Source: Gallionellaceae bacterium (GTDB lineage Bacteria > Pseudomonadota > Gammaproteobacteria > Burkholderiales > Gallionellaceae). From it: 12,865 nt of DNA. This document shows positions 12,402-12,865 of the stretch, piece by piece. The stretch lies in assembly GCA_021731185.1 (NCBI GenBank), contig JAKFXW010000010.1, forward strand, positions 1 through 12,865, read 5' to 3'. A program made the translations under genes and the position numbers. Each line of letters starts with the position of its first letter. Position 1 is the first letter of the stretch. Below the pieces are notes generated by a model. The model was not told the DNA's origin. It was given only the letters and a program-made list of their open reading frames with translations, and made no database searches.

Positions 12402-12865
12402 ATGGCTCAAGTAAACATCCAAAAATTGTTTGAAGATAAGCAAGAGCGGCTGACGCTAACTTGGGTGGCGGGCACGGAAGGCGCAGCTAAAATTCTGGAC
12501 AGTGAGGCCGTAAATACCTCCAATCTAGGCTTGATTGGACACCTGAATTTAATGCATCAAAATTGGGTGCAAGTGTTAAGTGATACAGAGCTCGACTATT
12601 TGAGTGCCCTGCCCCCCGCCGATTTTGACGAGGTGCTCAAGCAACTGGAGCGTGGCGGCACGGTTTGTTTAATTGTTGCGGGCACAGAAAATATTCCGCA
12701 GCAACTCATCGCTTACGCCAATCGCACGCACACCCCACTGTTTCGCTCACCCTTACCCAGCGTACATTTGATGTGGCTGGTGCGGCATTATCTGGTCAAG
12801 GCACTGGCTGAATCAACCACCCGCCACGGCGTATTTTTAGATGTGCTGGGCGTGGGCGTTCTGGT
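12402..12865 (+). CDS. hprK: HPr kinase/phosphorylase, N-terminal part
   Basis: The gene runs off the right edge after 154 full codons. HprK phosphorylates and dephosphorylates a serine on HPr. In proteobacteria it sits with the nitrogen PTS genes. The N-terminal domain reads MAQVNIQKLFEDKQERLTL, then GLIGHLNLMHQNWVQVLSDTEL, VCLIVAGTENIPQQL, TPLFRSPLPSVHLMWLVRHYL and AESTTRHGVFLDVLGVGVL. This is the conserved lead-in to the P-loop (GESGVGKSE type), which would follow just outside. AGGA at 12388-12391 lies 10 nt before the ATG. Nothing in the visible part is broken. Identification is from the family pattern and the ptsN neighbour. Confidence 0.95.
   Translation, partial: MAQVNIQKLFEDKQERLTLTWVAGTEGAAKILDSEAVNTSNLGLIGHLNLMHQNWVQVLSDTELDYLSALPPADFDEVLKQLERGGTVCLIVAGTENIPQQLIAYANRTHTPLFRSPLPSVHLMWLVRHYLVKALAESTTRHGVFLDVLGVGVL

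Overview
The window is a housekeeping segment of a betaproteobacterial chromosome with near-balanced base composition. All full-length genes lie on the + strand. The gene order ilvB-ilvN-ilvC-psd-pssA, the order kdsD-kdsC-lptC-lptA-lptB-rpoN-hpf-ptsN-hprK, and the short membrane form of Psd all fit Betaproteobacteria. A Nitrosomonadales/Gallionellaceae-type freshwater or chemolithotrophic lineage is my guess from general resemblance, not something I can prove.

Layout. Positions 1-1968 hold the end of the acetohydroxyacid synthase large subunit gene (ilvB), its regulatory subunit (ilvN) and ketol-acid reductoisomerase (ilvC), for branched-chain amino acid synthesis. Positions 2057-3575 hold psd and pssA, the two enzymes that turn CDP-diacylglycerol into phosphatidylserine and then phosphatidylethanolamine. 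Positions 3787-5451 hold ettA, the E-site translational throttle ATPase, standing alone between two operons. From 5681 to 9600 runs the lipopolysaccharide block. kdsD and kdsC make Kdo. lptC, lptA and lptB encode the periplasmic bridge and the ATPase that carry LPS to the outer membrane. From 9844 follow rpoN (sigma-54), hpf (ribosome hibernation), ptsN (EIIA-Ntr) and the first 154 codons of hprK, which runs off the end.

The genes are ordinary; the unusual material is between and at the edges of them. (1) A 216-bp palindromic element with perfect 19-bp ends and a 4-bp TTAG target duplication (an IS5-type MITE) is inserted between lptB and rpoN. (2) A 411-bp gap separates lptC and lptA, genes normally almost touching. 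It contains an operator-like dyad and three related hairpin units. Two of these are 72 bp apart, and their stems differ by paired, compensating changes. (3) An 18-nt stretch in that gap is an exact reverse complement of a stretch in the 5' end of kdsC, so the two could base-pair within one transcript. (4) A 38-nt pure pyrimidine tract with mutually exclusive hairpins sits directly in front of psd, which has no Shine-Dalgarno sequence. (5) kdsD appears to have a consensus extended -10 placed so that transcription would start at its ATG. I see no tRNA, rRNA, CRISPR array, prophage, intact transposase or defence system.
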